From NCBI GenBank assembly GCA_965205365.1, contig CBDBGT010000013.1, positions 62,001 through 126,000 on the forward strand: a stretch of DNA of 64,000 nucleotides, read 5' to 3'. The notes beneath the pieces were generated by a model. The model was given only the letters and a program-made list of their open reading frames with translations. It was not told where the DNA came from and ran no database searches. Source of the DNA: JALZUR01 sp965205365. GTDB lineage: Bacteria > Bdellovibrionota > Bdellovibrionia > Bdellovibrionales > UBA1609. The translations under genes and the position numbers were made by a program. The first letter of the stretch is position 1. Each line of letters opens with the position of its first letter. Positions 27,255 through 37,243 of this stretch are shown here, piece by piece.

Positions 27255-27440
27255 TTAAAACGTCAAAAAGCTAGCCTTCTCAACATGAGTAACAGGCAAA
27301 ACGTATGTCCTTTCTTTGGGAACCGTAAGCATCCCCACTTTCCAAGCCTCATAATATGGGATCAGCTCTTCAGCTAACTCTTTCTTATGAGTTAAAATTT
27401 CTCTTAGAGTTTCTTTTTTCCCCCAACCGAGACCTATTAA
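27255..27440 (-). pseudogene. Unidentified gene 3' fragment
   Basis: Sixty-one open codons on the minus strand read into a TAA at 27255-27257 and are cut off upstream by the IS1380 end. Residues include GLGWGKKETLREILTHKKEL, PYYEAWKVGMLTVPKERTY and VLPVTHVEKASFLTF. Composition looks coding. I do not recognise the family. It is probably the tail of a gene lost when IS1380 arrived. Confidence 0.4.
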
Positions 27441-28958
27441 CCTAAATGCGACAAAAATTTAAAGGGTTTTAAAGAAGAAAAAGATTGAAAGACCTAAGGC
27501 AACTTGGTTTCATTGAGTTACTAAAAACAAAAAACATTGTAACCAAAGGCCATTTCAATGAGATATAGAAGACAAGATATTTTAAGCGTCGTCAAATCCG
27601 ATTTACAAATTGAGTTTGCTAAGCAGAGCATTACGTCTTACTCAGGGCTTGAACTTTTCAGAAAATACTTTCACCTCATAAACCTTAATTCCCGCATCAG
27701 ATCTGCCTTTCGCGGTTTTGACTTTGGCGGAGACTACAGTGTTGTTCACTATGTTTTAGTTTTTATTGCACTGTGGCTTACAGGCGGTAAGCGCCTGCGA
27801 CATATAGGCTTTATTGGCGATGACCCTCTTGTTAAAAGGCTTTGTGGGCTTAAGACTTTACCATCAGATCGAACTGTCAGCAGATGGCTAGGTCAGTTTA
27901 CAAATGATTCGCTCCAAGCCTTAGTAAAGTTAAATTCAGATATGGCCTTAGAAAAAGTTGGAGAGCTTGACCTAAAAACTGTAACTCTAGATTTTGACGG
28001 CACTGTTCTAAGCTGTGGCAATCAAGTTGAATGGGCTTTTAGAGGCTACAATCCAAAGAGACGATACTCAAAAAGTTACTTTCCACTTCTTTGCTATATT
28101 GCTCAAACTGGACATTTTTTAAAAGTCAAAAATCGTCCAGGCAATGTTCATGATGGAAAATCAGGCGCTTTGGAAACCATCAAAGCATCTGTTAGTGAGG
28201 TCGAATCTAAACTTGGAAAAGTTAGACTTGAGACCCGTATGGATTCAGCATTTTTTAAAGAGGACATTTTAAAGTATTTACTTTCATCAAAAATAGAGTT
28301 TGCGATGAAGGTTCCGATGTGGAGATGGCTAGGGTTAAAAGACATGATCAACAGTCGCATTAGATGGAATCACTCAAATTCAAAGCTGGCTTGGTTTTAC
28401 AAGGAGATTGAAGTTCCTGCATGGGGTATCACTATACCGCTTTATTTTTTCAGATCAAAAATCTCTGACAAGATTCCAAAGTCAGGCCACCAGTTAGATT
28501 TGTTTACTCCAGATGATGGTGTTTATGAGTACTCAGTCATCACTTCAAATAAAGACATCTGTGCGGATAAGGTTTTAGATTTTTTCAATGGCAGGTGTGC
28601 AATGGAGCATCAGATTTCAGAACTAAAGGGTGAGTTTGCATTTGATGTGGTGCCAACCAGATCCTATCAAGGCAACTCTGCTCATCAAAACATTTCACTC
28701 TTGGCTTACAATTTAGTTCGCAATTTTCAAATTGATTCAAGTTTAACAGAAGCTAGGAAAAAAACTGCAAAAAGGACAAATATTTTTTCTGCTCAGTCTT
28801 TAAAAACACTGCGGTTTGAGATGATTGCAACTGCTGGCAGAATTCTAAACTCTTCAGGTGCTAAAATTTTAAGAATCAATCAGAATACTCAAAGAGAGCA
28901 CCTTTACCAAAAAATTCAAAAGCATCTAAAGGCAGCTTAAATTTTTGTCGCATTTAGG
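27441..28958 (+). mobile_element. IS1380-family element
   Basis: Perfect 20-bp inverted repeats CCTAAATGCGACAAAAATTT at 27441-27460 and 28939-28958 bound a 1518-bp element. No matching target duplication was found, consistent with a deletion at one side: the right flank is the truncated IS1634 copy and the left flank is an unrelated gene fragment. Confidence 0.88.
27558..28940 (+). CDS. IS1380-family transposase
   Basis: The 460-residue DDE transposase is intact. Key stretches are LPSDRTVSRWLGQF, VTLDFDGTVLSCGNQ (first Asp), HFLKVKNRPGNVHDGKSG, RLETRMDSAFFKEDI (second Asp region) and MEHQISELKGEFAFD (Glu), then NSAHQNISLLAYNLVRNF. Length and order match IS1380/IS1380-like proteins. Confidence 0.92.
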   Translation: MRYRRQDILSVVKSDLQIEFAKQSITSYSGLELFRKYFHLINLNSRIRSAFRGFDFGGDYSVVHYVLVFIALWLTGGKRLRHIGFIGDDPLVKRLCGLKTLPSDRTVSRWLGQFTNDSLQALVKLNSDMALEKVGELDLKTVTLDFDGTVLSCGNQVEWAFRGYNPKRRYSKSYFPLLCYIAQTGHFLKVKNRPGNVHDGKSGALETIKASVSEVESKLGKVRLETRMDSAFFKEDILKYLLSSKIEFAMKVPMWRWLGLKDMINSRIRWNHSNSKLAWFYKEIEVPAWGITIPLYFFRSKISDKIPKSGHQLDLFTPDDGVYEYSVITSNKDICADKVLDFFNGRCAMEHQISELKGEFAFDVVPTRSYQGNSAHQNISLLAYNLVRNFQIDSSLTEARKKTAKRTNIFSAQSLKTLRFEMIATAGRILNSSGAKILRINQNTQREHLYQKIQKHLKAA

Positions 28959-30118
28959 TTAGTTATAAGGTCACTTGCTTTAAGTTTTCCATCTTTGGCT
29001 TTCTTTAAAAGACGAACAATTATCTTTTCCCGGTCAAATGCATCTTTATAAGCTCTTTTATTAGAATACCCAACAACAAGCCTTCTTTTCTTGTGCTCAA
29101 ACTCTCTAACCCACTGCAGTTCATTGCTCACCACATGGGGTTTAAAGTTTTTATGACAGATTTCTTCTTTTAAATTCTTTGGTAAAGATTTTAACTTAGC
29201 CCCCACAATATAATGAATGTTTTCAGCTTCTAGTAAAACTAAGTTTGCCTCATTAAACATACCTCTATCAGCCACAAGGGTAACTTGATTTACATTAAAA
29301 CGGGTTTTTAAGTTTTTAACTATCTCTATTAATGTGTTGCCCTCATAAGTGTTGCCAGGAAAAAGCTCATAAGTTACTGGGTGTCCCTGTGAGTTTGTAA
29401 CCAAGGCGAGAACAACTTGAGTTTCTTTAAACTTAGCATCCTTACTAAAACCATTGGCTCTAAGTTCATCTGAAGTAAAGCTTTCAAAATATAGCGTTGT
29501 GACATCAAAGAACATAACGTCAACCTGGTCATTAAAAAGGTTTAGAGTGGAATTTAAGACTTTTGATTTTAGTCTTTCTTCATTTAGAAAAACCCTGTCC
29601 ATCATACGGTATATCTTATGAAGAGGAAGGGGTTTTGAGAAAACTTTTTTTAAGCTATCTGCTGTTTTTCTTTTACTCTGCGGCCTAGAGATTCTTGCTA
29701 AAACACAATCTTGAAGAATAGAGTTCCACTCATCATCTTTTTTTGTGTTTTTTATGATATCGTTAAAGTTCATTTGATTATAAACTTTGCCTAAAACTGT
29801 GTGAATGCCTTGGTTAACACGATCTTGCTCAGATAGATTCTTTATATCCACTAGCTCTGGGTTTCTTGTGCTGGCTTTTTTTGTGCAAGTCGTGGAGTGC
29901 ACAGTTTCTTCCATTCCAGGAAGGGCTGGGTTTCTTGTGTTTTTTAGCTCTATTATTAAGTCCTGTGCTGCTTTCTTAATAATGGCTATTTCTCTTGCAT
30001 CCTTGTGTTGTCCCAGAGTTCTAATGACTTTTTGAATAACTTTATTTTTTACTCGAGTAGATTCAACTATTCTAATTGAAACACTTCCGTTTGGTTTTTT
30101 TACTTCTCGAATAAACAT
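28959..30118 (-). pseudogene. IS1634-type transposase, C-terminally truncated
   Basis: It starts at 30118 (MFIREVKKPNGSVSIRIVES) and matches the intact 552-residue copy with a Gln-Asp versus Gln-Gly change (SEQDRVNQ/SEQGRVNQ). Homology stops after KASDLITN, where IS1380 terminal sequence adds a few foreign codons and a stop. The Glu-containing C-terminal catalytic region is lost. Confidence 0.88.
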
Positions 30119-30259
30119 GGCTATTAAAATTACTAGCCTAAAAATACTTGTAAAGAAAAAAAAGGGGTCACTACATTTTGAGTTTTAGACTTTTTAACCT
30201 TCTCTGGTGCGTATATTTGAACTCAAGAGGGGCTTTTTAACAGGAGTGTCGAAGTCAGG
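28959..30259 (-). mobile_element. IS1634-type element, left part deleted
   Basis: Its right end (GTGTCGAAGTCAGG, 30246-30259) and the 5' two thirds of the transposase gene are near-identical to the intact copy at 35378-37243. The left part is missing and IS1380 is joined at 28958/28959, so IS1380 probably mediated a deletion. Confidence 0.85.
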
Positions 30260-30360
30260 AACAAAACAAAAAACCTAGTACCACTCTCAGCAGTAAAAAT
30301 AAAAGAACAATGAATAACAGTTAAAAAAGGCCCTTAGTTTGGCTAGTTAGGAGAATGATT

Positions 30361-30996
30361 ATGAAAAACCTATCAATATTGATATTAACAGTAGCCCTTT
30401 TCTCGATATCAAATTATTCCAGAGCCGGGACTAATGTGTTTTTAGAGGACAGTGTAGAAAATAATATTTCAGCTTTCAATACCATAAATGATGCTAATGA
30501 AATACTTATTGATCTATCTAATTCTAATCGAAAAAGACTAAAAAAAGCTTTTCATCTAGCCAATACTGTGACTCTTTATCAGTGTAAAACTCTCTCATTA
30601 CAGATTATACTTGGAGTAGCCGGTGGTGAATGTGTAGGAATTGAGTTAACTCGCGAAGGTCAAGTAAAGGTGCAAAAATACATAAAAACTTCTGCCCAAA
30701 TTGGACCTGGAATCGAAGCAAGTCAAATTGTGGATATTGAGGTCTTCCTTGGAGAATTGGCAAAATATAGTGGTCAGATAGATGTTTTTTCAAATGTAGC
30801 AGTAATTTTAGGCATTGGAATTAAACATATAAACGGTGATACTAGAGAAGGAAGTGATCAGGTATTTTTTGATGGACAATTTGTTAGAGGGTTCGCCCAT
30901 ACATGGATTACAGCTCAAGGAGGGCTTACCTTTCCACATGGAAAAGTTGTTAAACTAAAACTAAAAGAAGATTTCTTAAAAACCATTATTAACTAA
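30361..30996 (+). CDS. Secreted protein of unknown function
   Basis: The 211-residue frame starts at the second ATG (30361), because TAGGAG lies seven bases upstream; the ATG at 30355 is too close. A signal peptide, KNLSILILTVALFSISNYSRAG, is split by Ala before Gly (cleavage after SRA). The mature part has two Cys (YQCKTL and GECVGIEL) about 20 apart that could form a disulfide, and a glycine-rich hydrophobic tract. No family recognised. It lies between IS1634 and ISL3 copies and is one of two cargo-like secreted genes here. Confidence 0.6.
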   Translation: MKNLSILILTVALFSISNYSRAGTNVFLEDSVENNISAFNTINDANEILIDLSNSNRKRLKKAFHLANTVTLYQCKTLSLQIILGVAGGECVGIELTREGQVKVQKYIKTSAQIGPGIEASQIVDIEVFLGELAKYSGQIDVFSNVAVILGIGIKHINGDTREGSDQVFFDGQFVRGFAHTWITAQGGLTFPHGKVVKLKLKEDFLKTIIN

Positions 30997-31242
30997 GTCT
31001 AGATTCTAATTTGAATTAAAAAATAAAAGCCTTTAGATTTTATAAAGTGGACTAGGCAAAACATGCAGCTTTTGTCTTTTTTGGGAGGCTCAGGTAAAAT
31101 TCTTGAGTTTTTCTTCCTTTAAATCACTTTTAAAGGAGGCTTTATTTTGACTAACCACTGCCTTTTTCCAAATCACCAGTAACCTAAATTTCTAGGCGAT
31201 ATATGGTTAAAACCTTAAAAGTAAAACAGGCCCTCTTAAGGG

Positions 31243-32725
31243 GGTTCACCGTTATCTAGAAGGGTGTGATCCATGCCAACAAGCCTAAAGTCCTGAAAAA
31301 GATAAACAAGCTCCCTCCACACAATTAAAATTTGGTTACTAAATAAACTAAATTGTCGGAGGATTAAATGGAGCTATTTGAAAAGTTAATCGTAAAATCA
31401 CTAGGTCTTCAAGGTGTAAAATTAGAAAACTGGGAGGCTTGTGATAAAGAGTTAAAACTAGTCCTTTACGCAAAACAAGATCGTGAAAATGTAGGCTGTA
31501 ATCAATGTGGCTGCCAAATATCTCATGTCCATGAGTGGAAGCTTCGAAAAATTAAAGCTTCTCCAATAGGCTCATATGAAGAGGTGTGGATTTACTTAAA
31601 ACAGCTTCGAGGGCACTGCTTAATGTGTGATGATAAAGTCAGATCAGCTGGTGTTGATTTTACTCACCCTAATTTTGAAAACTTAACTTACTCACTTGTA
31701 GAAAAAGCAGGACGTCTTTGTGAAGAGATGACTTGTGAGTCAGTTGCTAGAATTTTAAGAATGAACCCCAAGACTGTGTGGAATTTGGATCAGTACCGGA
31801 TGAAGCAAATAAAACCTCTTTTAAGCTATGCTGAAAGAAAGTTAGATTTAGAGCAGATGTCATCTGATGAGGTGCACTTTAGAACTATTTTTGGAAAGAA
31901 GTCTTGTGACAAGAATACGATTAAGTTCATCACAAATTTAGTCTGTACGAAGATGAGAAAGGTGCTCTCAAATGCAATGGGCAGAAAGGGTTCAAGCTTA
32001 CTTAATTGTTTAAAGGTATTAACAAAAGAGCAGCTAGATAAGATCAAGTTTTTTGCAGTTGATATGCATGATGCTTTTATTGAGGCTGTGATAGGTAAAT
32101 GTGAGAATGCTAAGGTCTGTGTTGATAGGTTCCATGTTGCAGAAGGGCTAAATAATTTTTTTGATGATGTGAGAAAATTTGAGTTTAAAAAAGCTAAAGA
32201 AAATGAAGATAAGTTTTTAATGGATGTGCTAGCACCTCATAAAAGATATATTTTAGTGGAGCGTGAGAAGAATTTATCTAAAGGAGATTTTACTAAATTA
32301 GAGAGGCTTTTAGATGTGAATAAGAACATTTTTAAAGCTTCAGTTTTAGTTGAGCACTTCCATAAAGTTTTAGATCAAAAGAATGTAAAAGACTTTAGAA
32401 AAGCTCTGGTTCTTTGGTACCGATATGCAAGAGAGTCAAAATTAAAGCCCTTTTTGAAATTTGCAAAAACCTTAAGAAAGTACAGAGGTTACATTGAAGG
32501 ATATATTATGTCTGGGCTCACAACAGCAGTAAGTGAAGGCTTAAACAACAAGATTAAAGTGCTTAGAAGGATGGGCTATGGTTACACAAACCCAGAGTCA
32601 TTTATGCACAAAATACTGCAGCGATGTGGACTTTTAAACTCAAATTACATCAATACTTCAAGTTGGTACTGGCCACCTCAAATGAGATTGGCACAAACTA
32701 CACCCTTCTAGATAACGGAGAGGCT
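31243..32725 (+). mobile_element. ISL3-family element, copy 2
   Basis: 1483 bp, flanked by the duplicated octamer CTTAAGGG at 31235-31242 and 32726-32733. It is the same length as copy 1 and nearly identical to it, in opposite orientation. The duplication contains the stop codon of the neighbouring minus-strand gene. Confidence 0.95.
31368..32711 (+). CDS. ISL3-family transposase, copy 2
   Basis: An intact 447-residue transposase matching copy 1 except for MGRKGSSLLN. It has the same zinc-finger-like N-terminus and DDE blocks. The near identity implies recent transposition within this genome. Confidence 0.95.
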   Translation: MELFEKLIVKSLGLQGVKLENWEACDKELKLVLYAKQDRENVGCNQCGCQISHVHEWKLRKIKASPIGSYEEVWIYLKQLRGHCLMCDDKVRSAGVDFTHPNFENLTYSLVEKAGRLCEEMTCESVARILRMNPKTVWNLDQYRMKQIKPLLSYAERKLDLEQMSSDEVHFRTIFGKKSCDKNTIKFITNLVCTKMRKVLSNAMGRKGSSLLNCLKVLTKEQLDKIKFFAVDMHDAFIEAVIGKCENAKVCVDRFHVAEGLNNFFDDVRKFEFKKAKENEDKFLMDVLAPHKRYILVEREKNLSKGDFTKLERLLDVNKNIFKASVLVEHFHKVLDQKNVKDFRKALVLWYRYARESKLKPFLKFAKTLRKYRGYIEGYIMSGLTTAVSEGLNNKIKVLRRMGYGYTNPESFMHKILQRCGLLNSNYINTSSWYWPPQMRLAQTTPF

Positions 32726-32726
32726 C

Positions 32727-33305
32727 TTAAGGGTAAAGGTGGTCAAAAGCAAAAACTTTAGGTTTGCCGTCGCCTTTTCCAGGAACTAATTCATTGATTA
32801 TTCTCTTGATGCTGTCTTTTGGAAAAGTAAGAACAATTGCATCATCATCTAAAAAACTAATAGAAGTCGTCTTTTTATAATCATAAAGTCGAAAAAGATT
32901 CAAGGCCCCTGGAACCATGGATACTATTTTAATCATCCCAGACATAGATATAACAAGACCCAAGGTTATCATAGCTCCTACTTTGGTTCCAGGAAGAGCT
33001 ATGACTATGAGAGCCACTAAAAAAGGACCTGCATACATAAAGCTCGCTCCCGCTAATTGCAAGTTGTCAATAGCTTGAGTAATATATGATAACTCATAAG
33101 ACTCTTCTAGCTTGCATTCACTCTTAACTTGGCTCTCTATATTTTCACATCGAAAAATTTGAATATCACCAGTTTTTTTATTTCTAGAAATATTGAGCAC
33201 ACCAGATTCGTTAGAGTCACTGCCAACAATCCATCCAGCGTAACTGATATGAGGTGTTAATAATAGCGTTAATACAGTAATAAATGATAACATCCTCTTA
33301 CTCAA
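32727..33305 (-). CDS. Secreted/membrane protein of unknown function
   Basis: The start is placed at TTG 33305, six bases after a strong AAGGAGG. An upstream frame to 33329 would bury that Shine-Dalgarno inside the gene. About 192 residues follow: signal peptide MLSFITVLTLLLTPHISYAG, a Cys pair (FRCENIESQVKSECKLEE), then a strongly hydrophobic hairpin (FMYAGPFLVALIVIALPG / VGAMITLGLVISMSGMIKIV), and a soluble tail. The TAA stop (32729-32727) lies inside the ISL3 target duplication, so the gene is left whole by the insertion. No family recognised. Confidence 0.6.
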   Translation of the reverse strand: MSKRMLSFITVLTLLLTPHISYAGWIVGSDSNESGVLNISRNKKTGDIQIFRCENIESQVKSECKLEESYELSYITQAIDNLQLAGASFMYAGPFLVALIVIALPGTKVGAMITLGLVISMSGMIKIVSMVPGALNLFRLYDYKKTTSISFLDDDAIVLTFPKDSIKRIINELVPGKGDGKPKVFAFDHLYP

Positions 33306-33414
33306 ACTAAACCTCCTTAGTGAAAACACATATACAACTGCAAGTTCCTTGCCACTATAGTTAGCTTTTATGACTCTTTCCTCTAAAGATCTATTTATCC
33401 TGCCTTTATAGGTT

Positions 33415-33650
33415 AACCCGAGCTCAGACTGTTTAAATCTGGTTTAACATTCTATTTTCATGGCACGTATTAACGGTTTAAAAGGACGCAGACAATACCC
33501 AGTTAATGCTCATAAAAGATTCACTATAAAGTTTTTTAAGGCTTCGATGTCTTGAGTGTTCAATGTGAAACTCTTCCTTTAAAATTCCCAAAACAGTCTA
33601 AACAATATTTATTTAAAACTTAGATCCTTAGAAAAGTCCAAACTCGGGTT
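33415..33650 (-). mobile_element. IS982-derived MITE (236 bp)
   Basis: Inverted ends of the IS982 type (AACCCGAGCTCAGACT and the reverse of AGTCCAAACTCGGGTT) enclose 236 bp flanked by the duplicated pentamer AGGTT (33410-33414, 33651-33655). The interior keeps only sequence matching the C-terminal end of an IS982 transposase, as at 55860-55960. It is a nonautonomous internal-deletion derivative. Confidence 0.75.
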
Positions 33651-33696
33651 AGGTTAACAACCTGAATTCCCTAATTTTTGAACTATGTTTCCAGGA

Positions 33697-35271
33697 CTAA
33701 TGGCCGGGGATTTTTGTGGGTGAAGCCATCTTAAAAGCTAAAAATATATCCTTTTGCTTCTTCGATATTTCACCTAAAACTTTTTGATTATTTGCCAGCT
33801 TATAAACCTTCAGTCTTTCAAGTATTTTATATAATTCTATTTTACTCATTTTTTTATAAAGGTTTTTATCTCTCATTGTGTGGTCAATTAACGATATTAA
33901 AATCAAAGCTATAAAACTTATAAACATACTCCCTCTAACATTCTCCAGTGTATGCACTCTGTTACGAGATTCATTTATATCATGTTTTAAAGAGTAAAAT
34001 ACTTTTTCAACTCTATCTTTGCTTCTATATAAACCCAAAGTTTCTTTTGCTGTCATACCTGTCTCGTTAGATAGAAGAATCATAAACCCAAATCGTTCAC
34101 ATTCTTTATTGATCTCCTCATTTTGCCTCTCCAATTTAATCGTTCGCAAGGAAATTTTAAAAAATTTCTTTTTTGAACTAAGCCCACCTTCAAAAAAAGA
34201 GACAGCCTCCTCTTGATCTTTAAAATTCCTCTTCTCAAAATTCTCCTCAATTTCAAATATTTTATTCATAAATGTGATCTCTTGTCTTGACCGGAGTAAC
34301 TTATCTAAAAAAATATGCGCCTCACATTTAACTCCCCCTGTTTCAATTCTTTTTACACAATGGGAATATACAAGATCATTGAATTTAAATACCTTGTCAG
34401 GATTAAAGATTCTTTTCTTTATCTTAGATAAAATTTCTTTTGACTGTTTTGTTGCAAAACTCATGGGAACCAGAAAATTCAGCTTGTTCATGCTCATTTC
34501 TTTAATGTTTTGTTGGCTATAAAACCCCTTGTCCATAATGAAGGTTTCTGTTTTAAGATCGTATGACTCTATAAAGTTTGATATATTTTTTAAAGTTGTT
34601 ACATCTGTAATACTTCCAGGATATATCCTATAAGCCAATGGTAAGTGACCTGACTTATCTTTAAAGTTTTTACTTATTACGCCTAGATTTATTTGTTTTA
34701 ACACGTCTCCATCTCTGTTATAACCTTTTTCTAAAAACTCATTCTCAACTCCATAAGAAGATAATGAGGTAATATCAAACATCACGGCACCACTACTTTG
34801 ATTTTTTTCTATCCAATGTTTAAAAAAAAATTCGACTGATTTTTCATCAACTCCTAGATTTAAAAGAAAATCACTCAGCTCTTGAGAGCTTTGCTGTGTC
34901 TTGTTTGATACGTAAGCTTCATTGTGCCAATAGGGGTAAAGGTAATAAGCTTCTTTTCTTAAGATTTTAAAATAAGACAAATGGAGAATTTGCTCAAACT
35001 GCTTAGGAAAAATTTTTTTTAAAATATCTTTTAAGCCTACAGCTACAGAAATATTTTCTAGAAAATAGATTGATCCAAAAATTTTTGACCCGGAGGGTAT
35101 GTGAGCTGTGCCTTTATTTTTTTTGGTAATAAGCATACCTGTGGTGAGATCTTTTTTCCCTAAATATGTTCTTTTCTGTCGAGGTGCTTTTTTGATTTTG
35201 CACCAGTAGCTTTCAATTTCATGGATATAGATTTGTCCGCCTCTATTTTCTTCATAAATTCTTTTCGACAT
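33697..35271 (-). CDS. IS4-superfamily (IS1634-like) transposase
   Basis: The 524-residue DDE transposase is intact. The first catalytic Asp is in GAVMFDITSLSSYG, the second in TFIMDKGFYSQQNI, and the C-terminal Glu region is LYRSKDRVEKVFYSLKHDIN, after the IS4-type YREK-like block. N-terminal YLGKKDL..G resembles IS1634-group proteins. It is distinct from the 552-residue transposase nested beside it. Confidence 0.85.
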   Translation of the reverse strand: MSKRIYEENRGGQIYIHEIESYWCKIKKAPRQKRTYLGKKDLTTGMLITKKNKGTAHIPSGSKIFGSIYFLENISVAVGLKDILKKIFPKQFEQILHLSYFKILRKEAYYLYPYWHNEAYVSNKTQQSSQELSDFLLNLGVDEKSVEFFFKHWIEKNQSSGAVMFDITSLSSYGVENEFLEKGYNRDGDVLKQINLGVISKNFKDKSGHLPLAYRIYPGSITDVTTLKNISNFIESYDLKTETFIMDKGFYSQQNIKEMSMNKLNFLVPMSFATKQSKEILSKIKKRIFNPDKVFKFNDLVYSHCVKRIETGGVKCEAHIFLDKLLRSRQEITFMNKIFEIEENFEKRNFKDQEEAVSFFEGGLSSKKKFFKISLRTIKLERQNEEINKECERFGFMILLSNETGMTAKETLGLYRSKDRVEKVFYSLKHDINESRNRVHTLENVRGSMFISFIALILISLIDHTMRDKNLYKKMSKIELYKILERLKVYKLANNQKVLGEISKKQKDIFLAFKMASPTKIPGH

Positions 35272-35331
35272 AGTACAAAATTGTACTATGTTTAAGTGAA
35301 AAGATACAACATCAAAGATCTAAAAGGTCTG

Positions 35332-35377
35332 AAATACAACTTCACTAGATTATTGTCTCAAGGCATAGTTCAAAAAT
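35332..35377. repeat. 46-bp direct repeat, left copy (IS1634 target duplication)
   Basis: The 46 bases from AAATACAACTTCACTAG to TTCAAAAAT recur exactly at 37244-37289, immediately outside the other end of the IS1634-type element. Part of it lies in the terminal inverted repeat of the host IS. Confidence 0.95.
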
Positions 35378-37243
35378 CCTGACTTCGACACAACACGGCG
35401 CATAAAGCTAATAAAATCAAGCGCTTAGATTTTGCTGGGGTCACTACATTTGCTCTTTAACTAGGCGAATACAGTCCTTTCTCTTAAGGTTTAAAACTTG
35501 GTAAATTTTCTTTAAAACAGGAGTAGTCTTAGATACAAGCTCATAAAATCGCCCCGTACTAGAGTCTTTTAAAACACTGTACTCATCTCTATTTAACTCC
35601 TCTTTAAGATCTAAAAAACTAAACTCTAATTGGTTTTCCTTAATAAGCTTATTTACTCTACAAACAATTGCATATGCTAGAAAACAAATTCCAATATGAG
35701 CCTTAATCCTCTCAGACTTCCAATGAAAAATAGGTCGCATCTTTAAATCTGTCTTACTTATTCTAAACGCTTGTTCTATTTTCCACAGCCCTCTATAACG
35801 CTCTAAAACTTCAGCTGCAGACTTGTCTTCAAGATTTGTAATGACACCATGAAAACCATCCCACTGAGCGTCTCTACTAATCTTACACTTATCAACCTCT
35901 ACATCCCCCTTAAAAGACTTAAGGTACTTTTTCGTTCCATAATTAGTTATAAGGTCACTTGCTTTAAGTTTTCCATCTTTGGCTTTCTTTAAAAGACGAA
36001 CAATTATCTTTTCCCGGTCAAATGCATCTTTATAAGCTCTTTTATTAGAATACCCAACAACAAGCCTTCTTTTCTTGTGCTCAAACTCTCTAACCCACTG
36101 CAGTTCATTGCTCACCACATGGGGTTTAAAGTTTTTATGACAGATTTCTTCTTTTAAATTCTTTGGTAAAGATTTTAACTTAGCCCCCACAATATAATGA
36201 ATGTTTTCAGCTTCTAGTAAAACTAAGTTTGCCTCATTAAACATACCTCTATCAGCCACAAGGGTAACTTGATTTACATTAAAACGGGTTTTTAAGTTTT
36301 TAACTATCTCTATTAATGTGTTGCCCTCATAAGTGTTGCCAGGAAAAAGCTCATAAGTTACTGGGTGTCCCTGTGAGTTTGTAACCAAGGCGAGAACAAC
36401 TTGAGTTTCTTTAAACTTAGCATCCTTACTAAAACCATTGGCTCTAAGTTCATCTGAAGTAAAGCTTTCAAAATATAGCGTTGTGACATCAAAGAACATA
36501 ACGTCAACCTGGTCATTAAAAAGGTTTAGAGTGGAATTTAAGACTTTTGATTTTAGTCTTTCTTCGTTTAGAAAAACTCTGTCCATCATACGGTATATCT
36601 TATGAAGAGGAAGGGGTTTTGAGAAAACTTTTTTTAAGCTATCTGCTGTTTTTCTTTTACTCTGCGGCCTAGAGATTCTTGCTAAAACACAATCTTGAAG
36701 AATAGAGTTCCACTCATCATCTTTTTTTGTGTTTTTTATGATATCGTTAAAGTTCATTTGATTATAAACTTTGCCTAAAACTGTGTGAATGCCTTGGTTA
36801 ACACGACCTTGCTCAGATAGATTCTTTATATCCACTAGCTCTGGGTTTCTTGTGCTGGCTTTTTTTGTGCAAGTCGTGGAGTGCACAGTTTCTTCCATTC
36901 CAGGAAGGGCTGGGTTTCTTGTGTTTTTTAGCTCTATTATTAAGTCCTGTGCTGCTTTCTTAATAATGGCTATTTCTCTTGCATCCTTGTGTTGTCCCAG
37001 AGTTCTAATGACTTTTTGAATAACTTTATTTTTTACTCGAGTAGATTCAACTATTCTAATTGAAACACTTCCGTTTGGTTTTTTTACTTCTCGAATAAAC
37101 ATGGCTATTAAAATTACTAGCCTAAAAATACTTGTAAAGAAAAAAAAGGGGTCACTACATTTCGAGTTTTAGACTTTTTAACCTTCTCTGGTGCGTATAT
37201 TTGAACTCAAGAGGGGCTTTTTAACAGGAGTGTCGAAGTCAGG
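35378..37243 (-). mobile_element. IS1634-type element, complete
   Basis: Termini CCTGACTTCGACAC (35378-35391) and its complement (37230-37243) bound 1866 bp. It is flanked by exact 46-bp direct repeats. Family knowledge: IS1634 and IS1549 are known for unusually long, variable target duplications, which fits. Confidence 0.93.
35444..37102 (-). CDS. IS1634-family transposase
   Basis: The 552-residue protein is full length. The first Asp region is VDVMFFDVTTLYFESF, the second VTLVADRGMFNEANLVLLE, and the Glu region VLERYRGLWKIEQAFRISKT, followed by HIGICFLAYAIV. N-terminus MFIREVKKPNGSVSIRIVES with the RTLGQHKD block is typical of the group. A truncated sister copy lies at 28959-30118. Confidence 0.93.
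   Translation of the reverse strand: MFIREVKKPNGSVSIRIVESTRVKNKVIQKVIRTLGQHKDAREIAIIKKAAQDLIIELKNTRNPALPGMEETVHSTTCTKKASTRNPELVDIKNLSEQGRVNQGIHTVLGKVYNQMNFNDIIKNTKKDDEWNSILQDCVLARISRPQSKRKTADSLKKVFSKPLPLHKIYRMMDRVFLNEERLKSKVLNSTLNLFNDQVDVMFFDVTTLYFESFTSDELRANGFSKDAKFKETQVVLALVTNSQGHPVTYELFPGNTYEGNTLIEIVKNLKTRFNVNQVTLVADRGMFNEANLVLLEAENIHYIVGAKLKSLPKNLKEEICHKNFKPHVVSNELQWVREFEHKKRRLVVGYSNKRAYKDAFDREKIIVRLLKKAKDGKLKASDLITNYGTKKYLKSFKGDVEVDKCKISRDAQWDGFHGVITNLEDKSAAEVLERYRGLWKIEQAFRISKTDLKMRPIFHWKSERIKAHIGICFLAYAIVCRVNKLIKENQLEFSFLDLKEELNRDEYSVLKDSSTGRFYELVSKTTPVLKKIYQVLNLKRKDCIRLVKEQM

Noticed and set aside
31116..31136. CCTTTAA...TTAAAGG hairpin as a terminator
   Set aside because: Short AT-rich stem without a T-run; it also overlaps a ribosome-site-like AAAGGAGG, so no function is assigned.
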